Assembly: GCF_036170895.1 (NCBI RefSeq) | Contig: NZ_CP108036.1 | Location: 3,968,001 to 4,032,000 of the forward strand | Source: Streptomyces erythrochromogenes | GTDB taxonomy: Bacteria; Actinomycetota; Actinomycetes; Streptomycetales; Streptomycetaceae | Length of the DNA: 64,000 bases | Reading direction: 5' to 3' | In this document: positions 27,570-36,860 of the stretch, one piece after another | How the letters are laid out: the number at the start of each line of letters is the position of its first letter | Position numbering within the stretch: the stretch's first letter is position 1 | Translations under genes and position numbers: made by a program | The notes under the pieces: generated by a model | Seen by the model: only the letters and a program-made list of their open reading frames with translations | What the model was told of the DNA's origin: nothing | The model's database searches: none

Positions 27570-28778
27570 ATGGGCTTTGATCCGTGGGATGCCGCGTTCG
27601 TCGCCGATCCGTACCCGGCCTACCGGGAGTTGCGGGAGCGGGGGCGGGCCATCTGGTGGGAGGCCACCGGGCAGTGGCTGGTGCCGCACTACGCCGATGT
27701 GAGCGCACTGCTGCGGGACCGGCGGCTGGGTCGGACCTACCTCCACCGTTTCTCGCACGAGGAGTTCGGGCGGCAGGCGCCGCCGCCGGAGCACGAGCCG
27801 TTCCACGTGCTCAACGGCAACGGCCTGCTGGACCTGGAGGATCCCGCGCACGCGCGGGTGCGCAGGCTGGTGGCGAAGGCCTTCACCCCGCGGACGGTGG
27901 AGCGGCTGGTGCCGGCCGTGCGGCGGATGGCCGGGGAACTGGTGGGGCGGCTGCTCGCGGACGGGGGCGGGGACCTGCTCGCCACGGTCGCCGAGCCGCT
28001 GCCGGTGGCCGTGATCGCGGAGCTGCTGGGTGTGCCCGAGTCGGACCGGGGGCTGCTGCGGCCGTGGTCGGCGGACATCTGCGGGATGTTCGAGCTGCGG
28101 CCCGACGAGGAGACGGCGCGGCGCGCGGTGCGGGCGAGCACCGACTTCAGCGCGTACCTGCGGGAGCTGATCGCCGAGCGGCGCGCGCGCCCGGGCGAGG
28201 ACCTGATCTCCGGGCTGATCGCCGCCCACGACGACGAGGGGCGGCTCAGCGAGCAGGAGATGATCTCCACTTGCGTCCTCCTGCTGAACGCCGGGCACGA
28301 GGCCACCGTGAACACCACGGTCAACGGGTGGTGGGCGCTGCTGCGCAACCCCGACCAGCTCGCCGCGCTCCGCGCCGGCCGCGATCCCGAAAAGTTGTCC
28401 ACAGCTGTGGATGAACTCATGCGGTACGACACTCCCCTGCAGATGTTCGAGCGCTGGGTGCTCGACGACATCCGCGTCGGCGACACCGACATCCCCCGCG
28501 GGGCCGAGGTGGCGCTGCTCTTCGGATCCGCGAACCGTGATCCCGCGCGTTTCGAGGACCCCGACACGCTGGACCTCGCACGGGCCGACAATCCGCACCT
28601 GACCTTCGGGGCGGGGATCCACTACTGCCTGGGGGCGCCGCTGGCGCGACGCGAGCTGGAGGCCTCGTTCGGCGCGCTGCTGGCGGACGGCGTGCCGCCA
28701 CTGCGGCTCGTCGAGGAGCCGCAGTGGCAGGACGGGTACGTCATCCGCGGGCTGAAGAGCCTGCTCGTGGAGTTCTAG
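27570..28778 (+). CDS. Cytochrome P450
   Basis: A 402-residue soluble bacterial P450. The haem-thiolate motif is LTFGAGIHYCLGAPLARREL (Cys ligand near residue 353), the I-helix oxygen-activation motif is LLNAGHEATVNT with the conserved Thr, and the K-helix region is VDELMRYDTPLQMFERWV. No ferredoxin or reductase gene is next to it, so it would use general redox partners. It follows the second response regulator by 30 bases and its stop overlaps, convergently, the stop of the degraded ABC permease. Substrate unknown. Confidence 0.92.
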   Translation: MGFDPWDAAFVADPYPAYRELRERGRAIWWEATGQWLVPHYADVSALLRDRRLGRTYLHRFSHEEFGRQAPPPEHEPFHVLNGNGLLDLEDPAHARVRRLVAKAFTPRTVERLVPAVRRMAGELVGRLLADGGGDLLATVAEPLPVAVIAELLGVPESDRGLLRPWSADICGMFELRPDEETARRAVRASTDFSAYLRELIAERRARPGEDLISGLIAAHDDEGRLSEQEMISTCVLLLNAGHEATVNTTVNGWWALLRNPDQLAALRAGRDPEKLSTAVDELMRYDTPLQMFERWVLDDIRVGDTDIPRGAEVALLFGSANRDPARFEDPDTLDLARADNPHLTFGAGIHYCLGAPLARRELEASFGALLADGVPPLRLVEEPQWQDGYVIRGLKSLLVEF

Positions 28779-29948
28779 GCCGTCATGTCTCGGCGGCGCA
28801 GGGCGGTGAGGCCGGCCGCCGCCAGGGCCGCCCCTAGGGCGGTCAGGGCAAGGAGCGGAGCCCACGACAGGGGCTCCGCGCCCGGGAGCCTGGGCAGGTG
28901 GGCGAAGGGCGAGAGGTTCAGGGCGGCCTGGGGGAGGTTCAGCGCCGGGCCGAGCCAGCCCAGGGCCAGGGCACTGCCGGCCACCGCCCAGGCGGCCGCC
29001 GCGTACGCGGGGGCCGCGCCGTGGAGGAGGGCCGCCAGCGCCCCGATCACCCACACCGCGGGGAGCTGGGCGAGGGTGGCCGCGACCGTCGTCCCCACCT
29101 CGCCGCCGTGCCCGATGCCGAGGCCCAGCCCCGCCAGCAGCAGCATCAGCGCCGAGCCGCCGAAGGCGACGGCCAGGTGGCCGCCGGCCCAGCGGAGCCG
29201 GCCGACCGCGTTCGCGAGCAGCGGTTCCGCCCGCTGCCCCGACTCCTCACCGCTCAGGCGCAGGACGGCCGAGCGGTGAAACCCAGGTCAGGGCGGAACT
29301 GCCGCCCGCCGTACCGGCGTCTCCGGCCGCCTTCAGGACGAAGGCCGCGCCGAGCACCGCGGCCGTGAATCCCTTGGCCGCCCGGGCGCTCTCGGTCAGC
29401 TGGGCGGCGACGGCGGCCGCGCCGGCGAAGAGCATGCCGGTGCCGGCGAGTGCCAGTGCGAGCGCGGCCGCGCCCGGCGCTCCCTGCCCGGCGAGGCCGC
29501 CGGCGACGAGCAGGCCGACGCAGGTGTTGGCTACGAGCGCGGCGAGCAGGGCCGCGGTCAGCGGGGCCCGGCGCCCCACCATGGCTGCGGAGAGCAGTTC
29601 CTGACGGCCCGACTCCTCCTCCTCGCGGGTGTGTCGGACCACGATGATCAGGCTCATGACAGCCGCGAGGACCGCGCCGAAGACCCCGGCGCGCCAGGCG
29701 GTCAGGGCGCCGAGGGAGTCGCCGAAGACCGGCCCGTACAGGGCGCGCACGGAGCCGTTGGCGTTCATCGAGGCGGCGGCCTGGGTGCGTTCGGCGGTGG
29801 TGGCGTACACGCTGCCGAGCGATCCCGGCATGCTCACCACCAGGAGCGCGGTGACCGGGATCCAGACCGGCATCATCACCCGGTCGCGGCGCAGGGCCAG
29901 CCGGAGCAGTGCGCCGGTGCCCGCGAGGCCGTTCGGTCGTCGCTTCAT
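28775..29948 (-). pseudogene. ABC-2 type exporter permease, internally deleted and frameshifted
   Basis: The N-terminal part (frame from ATG 29948) reads as a normal large actinobacterial export permease: MKRRPNGLAGTGALLRLALR, several helices and the conserved SALTWVSPLG, then hits a stop at 29247. A second frame picks up at about 29265 with VLRLSGEESGQRAEPLLANA and runs through further helices to the stop at 28775, the normal C-terminal end of the same family (LALTALGAALAAAGLTAL...RRRD). The segment normally joining them is missing, and the two parts are in different frames. Full-length relatives are about 520-550 residues; here about 225 plus 160 remain. Its stop overlaps the P450 stop by 4 bases. 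Confidence 0.8.
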
Positions 29949-30112
29949 CGCGCGGTCGCCTCGCCGTCGTCGGTGTAGTGGCGCAGGAAGAGCTCTTCGA
30001 GGGTGGGCGGGGTCGCGGTCAGCGAGCGCACACCCGACGCGGCGAGGGAGCGCAGTACGGCGTCCAGCTTGTCGGTGTCGGCCTGGAGTCGGACCTTCAG
30101 CCCGGCGCGCAC
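29945..30112 (-). pseudogene. Remnant of the partner ABC transporter ATP-binding protein (C-terminal ~55 residues)
   Basis: Only the tail of an ABC ATPase remains: GLKVRLQADTDKLDAVLRSL, GVRSLTATPPTLEELFLRHY and a final GEATAR. This LEELFLRHY ending is characteristic of the ATPase paired with this permease family, and its stop overlaps the permease ATG by 4 bases as in intact operons. Walker A, signature and Walker B motifs are absent: the frame upstream of about 30112 is unrelated GC-rich sequence. A GTG at 30112 could still start a short peptide. With the damaged permease, the exporter is dead. Confidence 0.75.
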
Positions 30113-30257
30113 GCACCACCTCGGCCTCGTGCGGGATCCAGCGCGCCGCCGGGTCCCGCACCACGCGGCGCGCCGCCCAGCGCCTGCGCCACAGCCACCG
30201 GCTCCGGCTCCGCCACCGGCGCCTCCCGCACCTCCCGCACCGCCCGCGCCGACTCCG

Positions 30258-31121
30258 TCACCGGGGCAGGGTGAGCATCCATGCCCCGGGGCGCAGCGTC
30301 CACGTACGGCGGCGGACCGGACCGGCCATCGCGCCGTCGGCCCGGTAGCGGAAGTCCGCACCCGACACCGTCACCGTCTTCGCCCGGGCCGTCACCGTCG
30401 AGCCGGCGAAGCCGCCGCCCGTGCGCACCGCGACCTCCGCCGGTTCGCCGTCGCCCCGCGTGCGCACCGAGACGTCCGCCACGGGCTGGTCCACATCGGC
30501 CAGCAGGACCCCGTCGGCCTCCACCCGCAGCCGGTGGTGCCCGCCGCCCACCCCGCCCGCGGCCGCCACCGGCCGGACCAGCGTCCGCACCAGCGAGCGG
30601 TACGCGCTCCACACCGACGGCCCGGCAGGCCTCGGGACCCCCCGCTCCGGCCCCCGCAGCGGCGGGATCCGCAGCGCGCCCAGCACCACTCCGTCACTGT
30701 CGTCGACCAGCAGGTCACACGTCCGGACCGACCCGTCGAGCACCGCCCGGGCCGCCGCGACGGCGGACTGCGGCACCCCCAGGGACCTCGCCAGCGCCAG
30801 GGACCCCACCGGCCCCACCGGAACCAGCGCCAGAGCGCTCTCGCCGAGCCCCCGCTCCCGGTGCAGCAGCCCCACGGCCCGCACCAGCGCCCGGTCGTCG
30901 CCCACGATCACCGGCTGCCGATGACCCCGGCGGGCGAGCGCCCGCGCAAACTCCTCCTGCGAATCCGGGAGGCAGATCTTCGCCGCCGCTCCCGCTGACA
31001 ACACATCTTTCGCGATCCGCACGGACTCGCCGTCAAGACGGCGGGCGACCGGGTCGACGAGCACCAGCAGACCGCCTACCGGCGCGCCCGCTTGGCTCAT
31101 GGTGGGCTCTGGAGCCGACAC
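30258..31121 (-). CDS. Diacylglycerol-kinase-like protein without the GGDGT motif
   Basis: A 287-residue protein with the two-domain fold of lipid/NAD kinases: an N-terminal alpha/beta domain (LLVLVDPVARRLDGESVRIA) and a C-terminal beta domain (VTVSGADFRYRADG). In true DAG kinases the phosphate-binding loop reads G-G-D-G-T; here that place reads VGDDRALVRA, and the following P-x-G-T-x-N reads VPVGPVGSLALA. Either it uses ATP differently or it has lost kinase activity. I chose the GTG at 31121, since AGGAAGG lies 6 bases upstream, over the ATG 21 bases later. It is divergent from purA across ~160 bases. Confidence 0.75.
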   Translation of the reverse strand: MSAPEPTMSQAGAPVGGLLVLVDPVARRLDGESVRIAKDVLSAGAAAKICLPDSQEEFARALARRGHRQPVIVGDDRALVRAVGLLHRERGLGESALALVPVGPVGSLALARSLGVPQSAVAAARAVLDGSVRTCDLLVDDSDGVVLGALRIPPLRGPERGVPRPAGPSVWSAYRSLVRTLVRPVAAAGGVGGGHHRLRVEADGVLLADVDQPVADVSVRTRGDGEPAEVAVRTGGGFAGSTVTARAKTVTVSGADFRYRADGAMAGPVRRRTWTLRPGAWMLTLPR

Positions 31122-31155
31122 CTCGGTCCTTCCTCGGGTAGCATCTTTGTGCAAG

Positions 31156-31183
31156 AGGCCCTTGCGCTATTGCGCCAGGGCCT
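31156..31183. promoter_or_regulatory. Conserved-looking hairpin in the purA / DAG-kinase-like divergent region
   Basis: A 12-bp inverted repeat with a single mismatch (AGGCCCTTGCGC and GCGCCAGGGCCT, 4-base loop) sits 100 bases before purA and 35 bases before the divergent gene. It has no T-run, so it is more likely an operator or 5'-leader structure than a terminator. Confidence 0.45.
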
Positions 31184-31283
31184 TCGTCTATTCCGGGGCA
31201 ACCCGTCCGACGGCTCAGCCCGCGTACATCGTCGTACGCCCCCCTGACCTTGGACATGCCCCATCCGGAAGAGGTGTACGCCT

Positions 31284-32567
31284 GTGCCCGCTCTTGTGCT
31301 GCTCGGAGCTCAGTGGGGTGACGAGGGCAAGGGAAAGGCCACCGACCTGCTCGGTGGATCCGTTGACTATGTGGTGCGCTACCAGGGTGGCAACAACGCC
31401 GGCCACACGGTCGTCGTCGGCGACCAGAAGTACGCGCTGCACCTTCTCCCTTCCGGCATCCTCTCCCCCGGATGCACCCCGGTCATCGGTAACGGCGTCG
31501 TCGTCGACCCGGCCGTCCTGCTCTCCGAGCTGCGCGGTCTGAACGAGCGCGGCATCGACACCTCCAAGCTGCTCATCAGCGGCAACGCGCACCTGATCAC
31601 GCCGTACAACGTCACCCTCGACAAGGTCGGCGAGCGCTTCCTCGGCAAGCGCAAGATCGGTACGACCGGTCGCGGCATCGGCCCGACCTACGCGGACAAG
31701 ATCAACCGCGTCGGCATCCGGGTCCAGGACCTCTACGACGAGTCGATCCTCACCCAGAAGGTCGAAGCGGCGCTGGAGGGCAAGAACCAGCTCCTCGCGA
31801 AGCTCTACAACCGCCGCGCCATCGAGGCCGGGGCGATCGTGGAGGAGATGCTCCAGTACGCGGACCAGATCAAGGGCTACGTCGCCGACACCACCCTGAT
31901 CCTCAACAACGCGCTGGACGAGGACAAGGTCGTGCTCTTCGAGGGCGGCCAGGGCACCCTGCTCGACGTCGACCACGGCACCTACCCCTTCGTCACCTCG
32001 TCGAACCCGACCGCAGGCGGCGCCTGCACCGGTACCGGCGTCGGCCCGACGAAGATCAGCCGTGTCATCGGCATCCTCAAGGCCTACACCACCCGCGTCG
32101 GTGCGGGTCCGTTCCCGACCGAGCTGTTCGACCAGGACGGCGAGGACCTGCGCCGCATCGGCGGCGAGCGCGGTGTGACCACCGGCCGCGACCGTCGCTG
32201 CGGCTGGTTCGACGCGCCGATCGCACGTTACGCCACCCGTGTGAACGGTCTGACCGACTTCTTCCTCACCAAGCTGGACGTGCTGACCGGCTGGGAGCAG
32301 ATCCCGGTCTGCGTCGCGTACGAGATCGACGGCAAGCGCGTCGAGGAGCTGCCCTACTCGCAGACCGACTTCCACCACGCGAAGCCGATCTACGAATACC
32401 TCCCCGGCTGGTCCGAGGACATCACCAAGGCCAAGACCTTCGAGGACCTGCCGGCGAACGCCCGGGCCTACGTGAAGGCCCTGGAGGAGATGTCGGGCGC
32501 CCCGATCTCCGCGATCGGCGTCGGCCCCGGCCGCACCGAGACGATCGAGATCAACTCGTTCCTGTAG
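31284..32567 (+). CDS. purA: Adenylosuccinate synthetase
   Basis: A 427-residue PurA, converting IMP, aspartate and GTP to adenylosuccinate, the first committed step to AMP. Near-perfect family motifs: [18 protein letters not shown] (GTP/P-loop and catalytic Asp), [11 protein letters not shown] (catalytic His), [14 protein letters not shown] (IMP loop) and [18 protein letters not shown]. Length is standard. The GTG start matches the family N terminus exactly. It stands alone and is followed by a strong terminator; the upstream hairpin may take part in its control. Confidence 0.98.
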   Translation: MPALVLLGAQWGDEGKGKATDLLGGSVDYVVRYQGGNNAGHTVVVGDQKYALHLLPSGILSPGCTPVIGNGVVVDPAVLLSELRGLNERGIDTSKLLISGNAHLITPYNVTLDKVGERFLGKRKIGTTGRGIGPTYADKINRVGIRVQDLYDESILTQKVEAALEGKNQLLAKLYNRRAIEAGAIVEEMLQYADQIKGYVADTTLILNNALDEDKVVLFEGGQGTLLDVDHGTYPFVTSSNPTAGGACTGTGVGPTKISRVIGILKAYTTRVGAGPFPTELFDQDGEDLRRIGGERGVTTGRDRRCGWFDAPIARYATRVNGLTDFFLTKLDVLTGWEQIPVCVAYEIDGKRVEELPYSQTDFHHAKPIYEYLPGWSEDITKAKTFEDLPANARAYVKALEEMSGAPISAIGVGPGRTETIEINSFL

Positions 32568-32585
32568 GCAGGACACGCACCACCG

Positions 32586-32620
32586 GAAGGGCGGGACGCG
32601 CACGGCGCATCCCGCCCTTC
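32586..32620 (+). terminator. Hairpin terminator after purA
   Basis: An inverted repeat (GAAGGGCGGGA...GCGC and GCATCCCGCCCTTC, one mismatch) begins 18 bases after the purA stop. GC-rich with no T-run, as usual in Streptomyces. Confidence 0.75.
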
Positions 32621-32707
32621 GGGCTGTCCGGGGCAGGCGCTACACTCCGGCTGCCCAGAGCTTCCCAGCAGGTCACGGGGGTCGGGCACATCCGAACTGG
32701 GGGGTTC

Positions 32708-35700
32708 ATGAGTTTGCTGCCGATCGGCAGAAGAGGGCGGAGCAGACGGGGGCGGATGCGCGCGACAGCCGCCTCGGGCACCCTGTTGCTCGCCCTGCTG
32801 GCCTCACTGACAGGCCAGACCAGCACCGCCGCCGCGGATCCCGCGGCGCCCGGCACCACCACGGCCGCCACGGCCGCGGCACAGCCGAAGGCCGCGGGTC
32901 CGCAGGCCGCGCCGGAGCCGGATCCCAAGGCCGACCACCAGGCTGCCGTACGGACGCTCCAGCAGGGCGACCTCGCCGAGCCCTGTCCGGCGGCCCTCGC
33001 GCCCCACACGGTCGTCACCTGCACGGTCGACCCGTCCAAGACGGCGTCCTTCTCGCTGACCCTGCCGCAGCAGAAGGACCTGGTCATGCTCCAGGTCGTC
33101 TCGACGCTTCCGTCCACCACGAAGCTGATCGCGCCCGGCGGCGCCGCCGTCGCCTGCGAGAGCGTCCGCCACCCCGCGTACCCGGCGCTACGGTGTCCCA
33201 CCGGTCAGGCCGGGACGTACACGGTGCAGGTCACGGACAAGAGCGGCACGGCGAACGGCATCTCCGTGTCGTACACCGCGCTGCTCTCCTCCACCGGGTG
33301 CAAGGCCATCGGCGCCGCCGACCGCAGGCTCGGCGCGCCGTCCGTGCTGCACCGCTCGCTGCCGGCCGGCTCGGCGGGCGACTGCTACACCCTGGACCTG
33401 GCCGCCGGTGACGTCCTGCGCGCCTACAGCAGCAGCTACGAGGTCCTGCACAGCGTGTACGACGCCTCGGGCAAAGAGGTCTGCTCGTCCAGGGGCCGCC
33501 TGACGGACGCGGTGGACTGCAGGCTCACGGGCACCGCACCGTTCCGGATCTCGGCGTTGCAGTCCTCGGGGAAGGCCGTCGACTACGACTACACCGTGGC
33601 CCGGCTCTCCAAGCCGGAGGGCTGCGCGGTGGTCGAGCCCCAGGCGTACGGGAGCCTCCCGGACCTGACCGGGACGGAGCACTGCCGCATCCTGCGGGTC
33701 ACCCAGGCCGCCGAATACACCTACGCCGATGTCATCGCGACCGGCGCCCACCCGCTTCCGTCGCCGCTCCTGTCCGAGGCCGGCGAGACCGTGCCCAGCT
33801 GCCCCCGGTACGACGTCTGCAACCTGGCCCCGGGTGACTACACCTGGTCGGCCAACCCCACGAGCGACAGTTTCAAGGCCTTCGGCATCGCCTTCCACTC
33901 CGCCAGGGAGACCAGGGGCTGCACCCCGACCCACGACAACGGTCTGGCGGCCGGTCCGGCCACCGGCGCCTTCACCGGGCCGGGGCACGTACTCTGTCTG
34001 ACCCTGCCCACCGCCGGCGGCAAGGGCATCTACGTACTGAACCGGCCGCCGGCCGGTGGCAGCTACGCCGCGTACAAGCTGTACGACGCGTCCGGAACCC
34101 GGCAGCAGTGCGACACCGGCACCCTCTGCAAGCTGACCGGCACCGCCCCCTTCCGCGCCGTGCTGAGGAGCAGCCAGGCGTCCACGACCTTCGGACTGGC
34201 GTTCCACCGGACCGAGGAGGCCCAGGGCTGCACGCCGTGGCCGCAGTCCACGTTCGGCAACGGCACCTGGGGTGCCGAGGTGTCGGTGGCCTTCCACAGG
34301 TCGCAGGCCTGCCTGAGCGTGCCGGGCAACGCCCACTCCACCGCAGAGCTGCTCGACCACGTCTCCGGCACTCCGAGGGACGCGACGGTGACGGTCAAGG
34401 TGGTCGACGCGGCGGGCACCATCAGGTGCGAGACCGCGTCCCCCTCCACGGCCAACGTCTGCTCCCTGGCTCCCGGCGAGCCGTACACGGTGCTGCTGGA
34501 GAGCTCGGCCACCGCCTGGGGCGGAACGGAAACGTACCGCCTGGTGCGGCGCGACGTGTCCGCGACCGCGCAGTGCGCGGACACGCCCTCCACGAAGACG
34601 GGCGGCCCCTCTCTCGCCTTCGACCTGACCTCGCCCCTGGACACCCGCTGCGTGCGGGTGACCGGTGCCGCCACCGACAAGTTCTGGATCGCGGCGCGGA
34701 CCCCGGACATCCCGTACGTCGACGGCGCCCCGCTGACCGTCGTCGACGGCGACGGCCGCGCCGTGTGCCTGCGGACCGGCTCCTGCCGGGTCGCCGGCTC
34801 GACGTCGTACCTGGCGATCGTCGGACCCGACAAGGCCCTCGGCGGCACCATCGCCGCGAAGCTGGACACCTGGCGGGTGGGCACGGCCTCGGGCTGGGCG
34901 CCGGAATGCACCGCCAACCGCATCTCGGTCAACGATTTCCCCGCCCGTGGCGGGACCCTGTCCGAGGCCTCCACCGCCTACTGCGCCGTGATCGACATGA
35001 GGGCCGGCCAGACCATCGCCGTCACCGGCACCACCAGCACCACGGAGTTCGACAAGCCGGGTCTGGACCTGATGAACGGGCCGGAATGGACCTCCTCGAC
35101 CGCCGGGTACGGGTGCACGGCCGACCGTGAACGGTTCGCCTTCAGCTGCGCGACGAGTGCCGGCGCGGCGCCCGCCCAGGCAGTGCTGTTGCTGAGCCCC
35201 AAGCGGGCACGCACACCCGTCGACTTCTCCTTCCAGGGAGAGTGCCGGGAGGGCTGCGTCGAGCCGCCGGCGCCGAACCCGACCGGCATCAGCCCGTCGA
35301 CGAGCATGGTCGGTACGCGTACCGACGCCATCGTCACCGGTACCGGGCTCACCTTCGCCACCAAGCTCAAGCTGATCCGCAACGGCTCGCCGGAGCGGGT
35401 GCTGGAGCCGATCACGGCGAACACCGACGGAAAGCAGCTGTACGTCAAGGTCGACACGAACGGGCTGGAACCCGGACAGTACGACCTGCTGCTCGACGGC
35501 GTCGAGCACACCCCCGGGGTCCCGTCCCGGGGCTACCTGCCCAAGGCCTACACCGTCACGGCCCAGCCCCCGAAGGGCAGCCGGTTCGTGCCGCACGGCC
35601 CGTCGCGCTTCCTCGACACGCGAGACGGCACCGGTGCGACCAAGCAGCGCGTCGGACCGGGCGGCGTCGTCACCCTGCAGGTCGCGGGTGTGAAGGGCAT

Positions 35701-36691
35701 TCCGGCCACCGGCGTCACCGCCGTCGTGATGAACGTGACCGCGGTCCAGCCGACCGAGGCCGGGCACGTGATGGTCTACCCGAACGGGCAGGCCGTGCCC
35801 AAGGTGTCGAACCTCAACTTCGCACCCGGGCAGATCGTCCCCAATCTGGTGACGGTGCCGGTGGTCAACGGCAAGGTCGACCTCCGCAACAACGCCGGAT
35901 CCGTCGACCTCATCGCTGACGTCACCGGCTACTACACCGACAAGGCCGGGGCCGGCTCCGCGCTGAACCCGATCACGCCGTCCCGGTTCCTGGACACCCG
36001 TGACGGCACCGGCGCGAAGAAGCAGCGCGTCGGACCGGGCGGGGTCGTCACCCTCCAGGTCGCCGGGGTCAAGGGCATCCCGGCCACCGGGGTGACCGCG
36101 GTCGTCATGAACGTGACCGCCGTCAGCCCGACCGAGGCCGGCCACGTCACGGTGTATCCGAACGGCCAGGCGGCGCCCGGCGTGTCGAACCTCAACTTCA
36201 CGCCCGGGCAGATCGTCCCCAACCTGGTGACGGTGCCGGTGGTCAACGGCAAGGTCGACCTCCGCAACAACGCCGGATCCGTCGACCTCATCGCCGACGT
36301 CACCGGCTACTACGCGGCCACCGGCTCCGCCTTCTCCGCGGCCGGTCCGGTCCGCCTCCTCGACACCCGCGACGGCACCGGCGCCCGCGCCGGAGCCGTG
36401 GGCCCGGGCGATGCCGTCCACCTCCAGGTGACCGGCGCCGCAGGAGTCCCCGCACAAGGAGTCACCGCCGTCGTCCTCAACGTCACGGTCACCAACCCGA
36501 CCGAGGCCAGCCACCTGATCGTCCACCCGCACGGGGTCGCCCGTCCGGGCGTGTCGAACCTCAACTACACGGCCGGGCAGACCGTCGCCAACCTGGTGGT
36601 CGTCCCCGTCGTGGACGGCTGGGTCACCTTCTACAACAACTCCGGATCCGCCGACGTGATCGCCGACCTGAACGGCTACTTCACCTCCTGA
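32708..36691 (+). CDS. Large secreted multidomain protein: Cys-containing repeats, IPT/TIG-like domain, three LDTR modules
   Basis: A 1327-residue exported protein. An arginine-rich start and hydrophobic core (SGTLLLALLASLTG, residues 23-36) form a signal peptide, then a Pro/Ala linker. Residues ~100-850 hold about six degenerate ~120-residue units with conserved Cys (for example RGCTPTHDN, QGCTPWPQ, PECTANR). Residues ~857-945 look like an IPT/TIG Ig-fold (ISPSTSMVGTRTDAIVTGTG). The last ~370 residues are three copies of a beta module starting R-F/L-LDTRDGTGA and ending D-L-IADVTGYY; copies 1 and 2 are almost identical in DNA. No catalytic motif or wall anchor: probably surface binding or adhesion. 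The first of three proteins with this module in 10 kb. Confidence 0.8.
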   Translation: MSLLPIGRRGRSRRGRMRATAASGTLLLALLASLTGQTSTAAADPAAPGTTTAATAAAQPKAAGPQAAPEPDPKADHQAAVRTLQQGDLAEPCPAALAPHTVVTCTVDPSKTASFSLTLPQQKDLVMLQVVSTLPSTTKLIAPGGAAVACESVRHPAYPALRCPTGQAGTYTVQVTDKSGTANGISVSYTALLSSTGCKAIGAADRRLGAPSVLHRSLPAGSAGDCYTLDLAAGDVLRAYSSSYEVLHSVYDASGKEVCSSRGRLTDAVDCRLTGTAPFRISALQSSGKAVDYDYTVARLSKPEGCAVVEPQAYGSLPDLTGTEHCRILRVTQAAEYTYADVIATGAHPLPSPLLSEAGETVPSCPRYDVCNLAPGDYTWSANPTSDSFKAFGIAFHSARETRGCTPTHDNGLAAGPATGAFTGPGHVLCLTLPTAGGKGIYVLNRPPAGGSYAAYKLYDASGTRQQCDTGTLCKLTGTAPFRAVLRSSQASTTFGLAFHRTEEAQGCTPWPQSTFGNGTWGAEVSVAFHRSQACLSVPGNAHSTAELLDHVSGTPRDATVTVKVVDAAGTIRCETASPSTANVCSLAPGEPYTVLLESSATAWGGTETYRLVRRDVSATAQCADTPSTKTGGPSLAFDLTSPLDTRCVRVTGAATDKFWIAARTPDIPYVDGAPLTVVDGDGRAVCLRTGSCRVAGSTSYLAIVGPDKALGGTIAAKLDTWRVGTASGWAPECTANRISVNDFPARGGTLSEASTAYCAVIDMRAGQTIAVTGTTSTTEFDKPGLDLMNGPEWTSSTAGYGCTADRERFAFSCATSAGAAPAQAVLLLSPKRARTPVDFSFQGECREGCVEPPAPNPTGISPSTSMVGTRTDAIVTGTGLTFATKLKLIRNGSPERVLEPITANTDGKQLYVKVDTNGLEPGQYDLLLDGVEHTPGVPSRGYLPKAYTVTAQPPKGSRFVPHGPSRFLDTRDGTGATKQRVGPGGVVTLQVAGVKGIPATGVTAVVMNVTAVQPTEAGHVMVYPNGQAVPKVSNLNFAPGQIVPNLVTVPVVNGKVDLRNNAGSVDLIADVTGYYTDKAGAGSALNPITPSRFLDTRDGTGAKKQRVGPGGVVTLQVAGVKGIPATGVTAVVMNVTAVSPTEAGHVTVYPNGQAAPGVSNLNFTPGQIVPNLVTVPVVNGKVDLRNNAGSVDLIADVTGYYAATGSAFSAAGPVRLLDTRDGTGARAGAVGPGDAVHLQVTGAAGVPAQGVTAVVLNVTVTNPTEASHLIVHPHGVARPGVSNLNYTAGQTVANLVVVPVVDGWVTFYNNSGSADVIADLNGYFTS
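35612..36356 (+). repeat. Two near-identical 378-bp tandem repeats inside the secreted-protein gene
   Basis: LDTR modules 1 and 2 start at 35612 and 35990, exactly 378 bases (126 codons) apart, and share long stretches of identical DNA, for example around 35850-35935 and 36228-36313. A third, diverged copy starts at 36359. The near-identity implies recent duplication or ongoing gene conversion; copy number may vary between strains. Confidence 0.85.
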
Positions 36692-36708
36692 CCAGGAAAG
36701 AAGGAGCG

Positions 36709-36744
36709 AGGGCCCCGCCCGGTCACCAGATCGGGCGGGGCCCT
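36709..36744 (+). terminator. Hairpin terminator after the 1327-residue secreted protein gene
   Basis: A perfect 13-bp stem (AGGGCCCCGCCCG and CGGGCGGGGCCCT) with a 10-base loop lies 18 bases after the stop. It resembles the hairpin at 40629-40670 in sequence and loop. Confidence 0.8.
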
Positions 36745-36860
36745 GCGCATCTGCCGGGCCCGAGCGTCTCGGGGGGCGCGGTGCGGGTGGGCGGAAATAT
36801 GATGGGCACGTCCTTTCCACGGCGGAAGCAGGGACGGATGCACCATCGTCGGAGCCTTCG

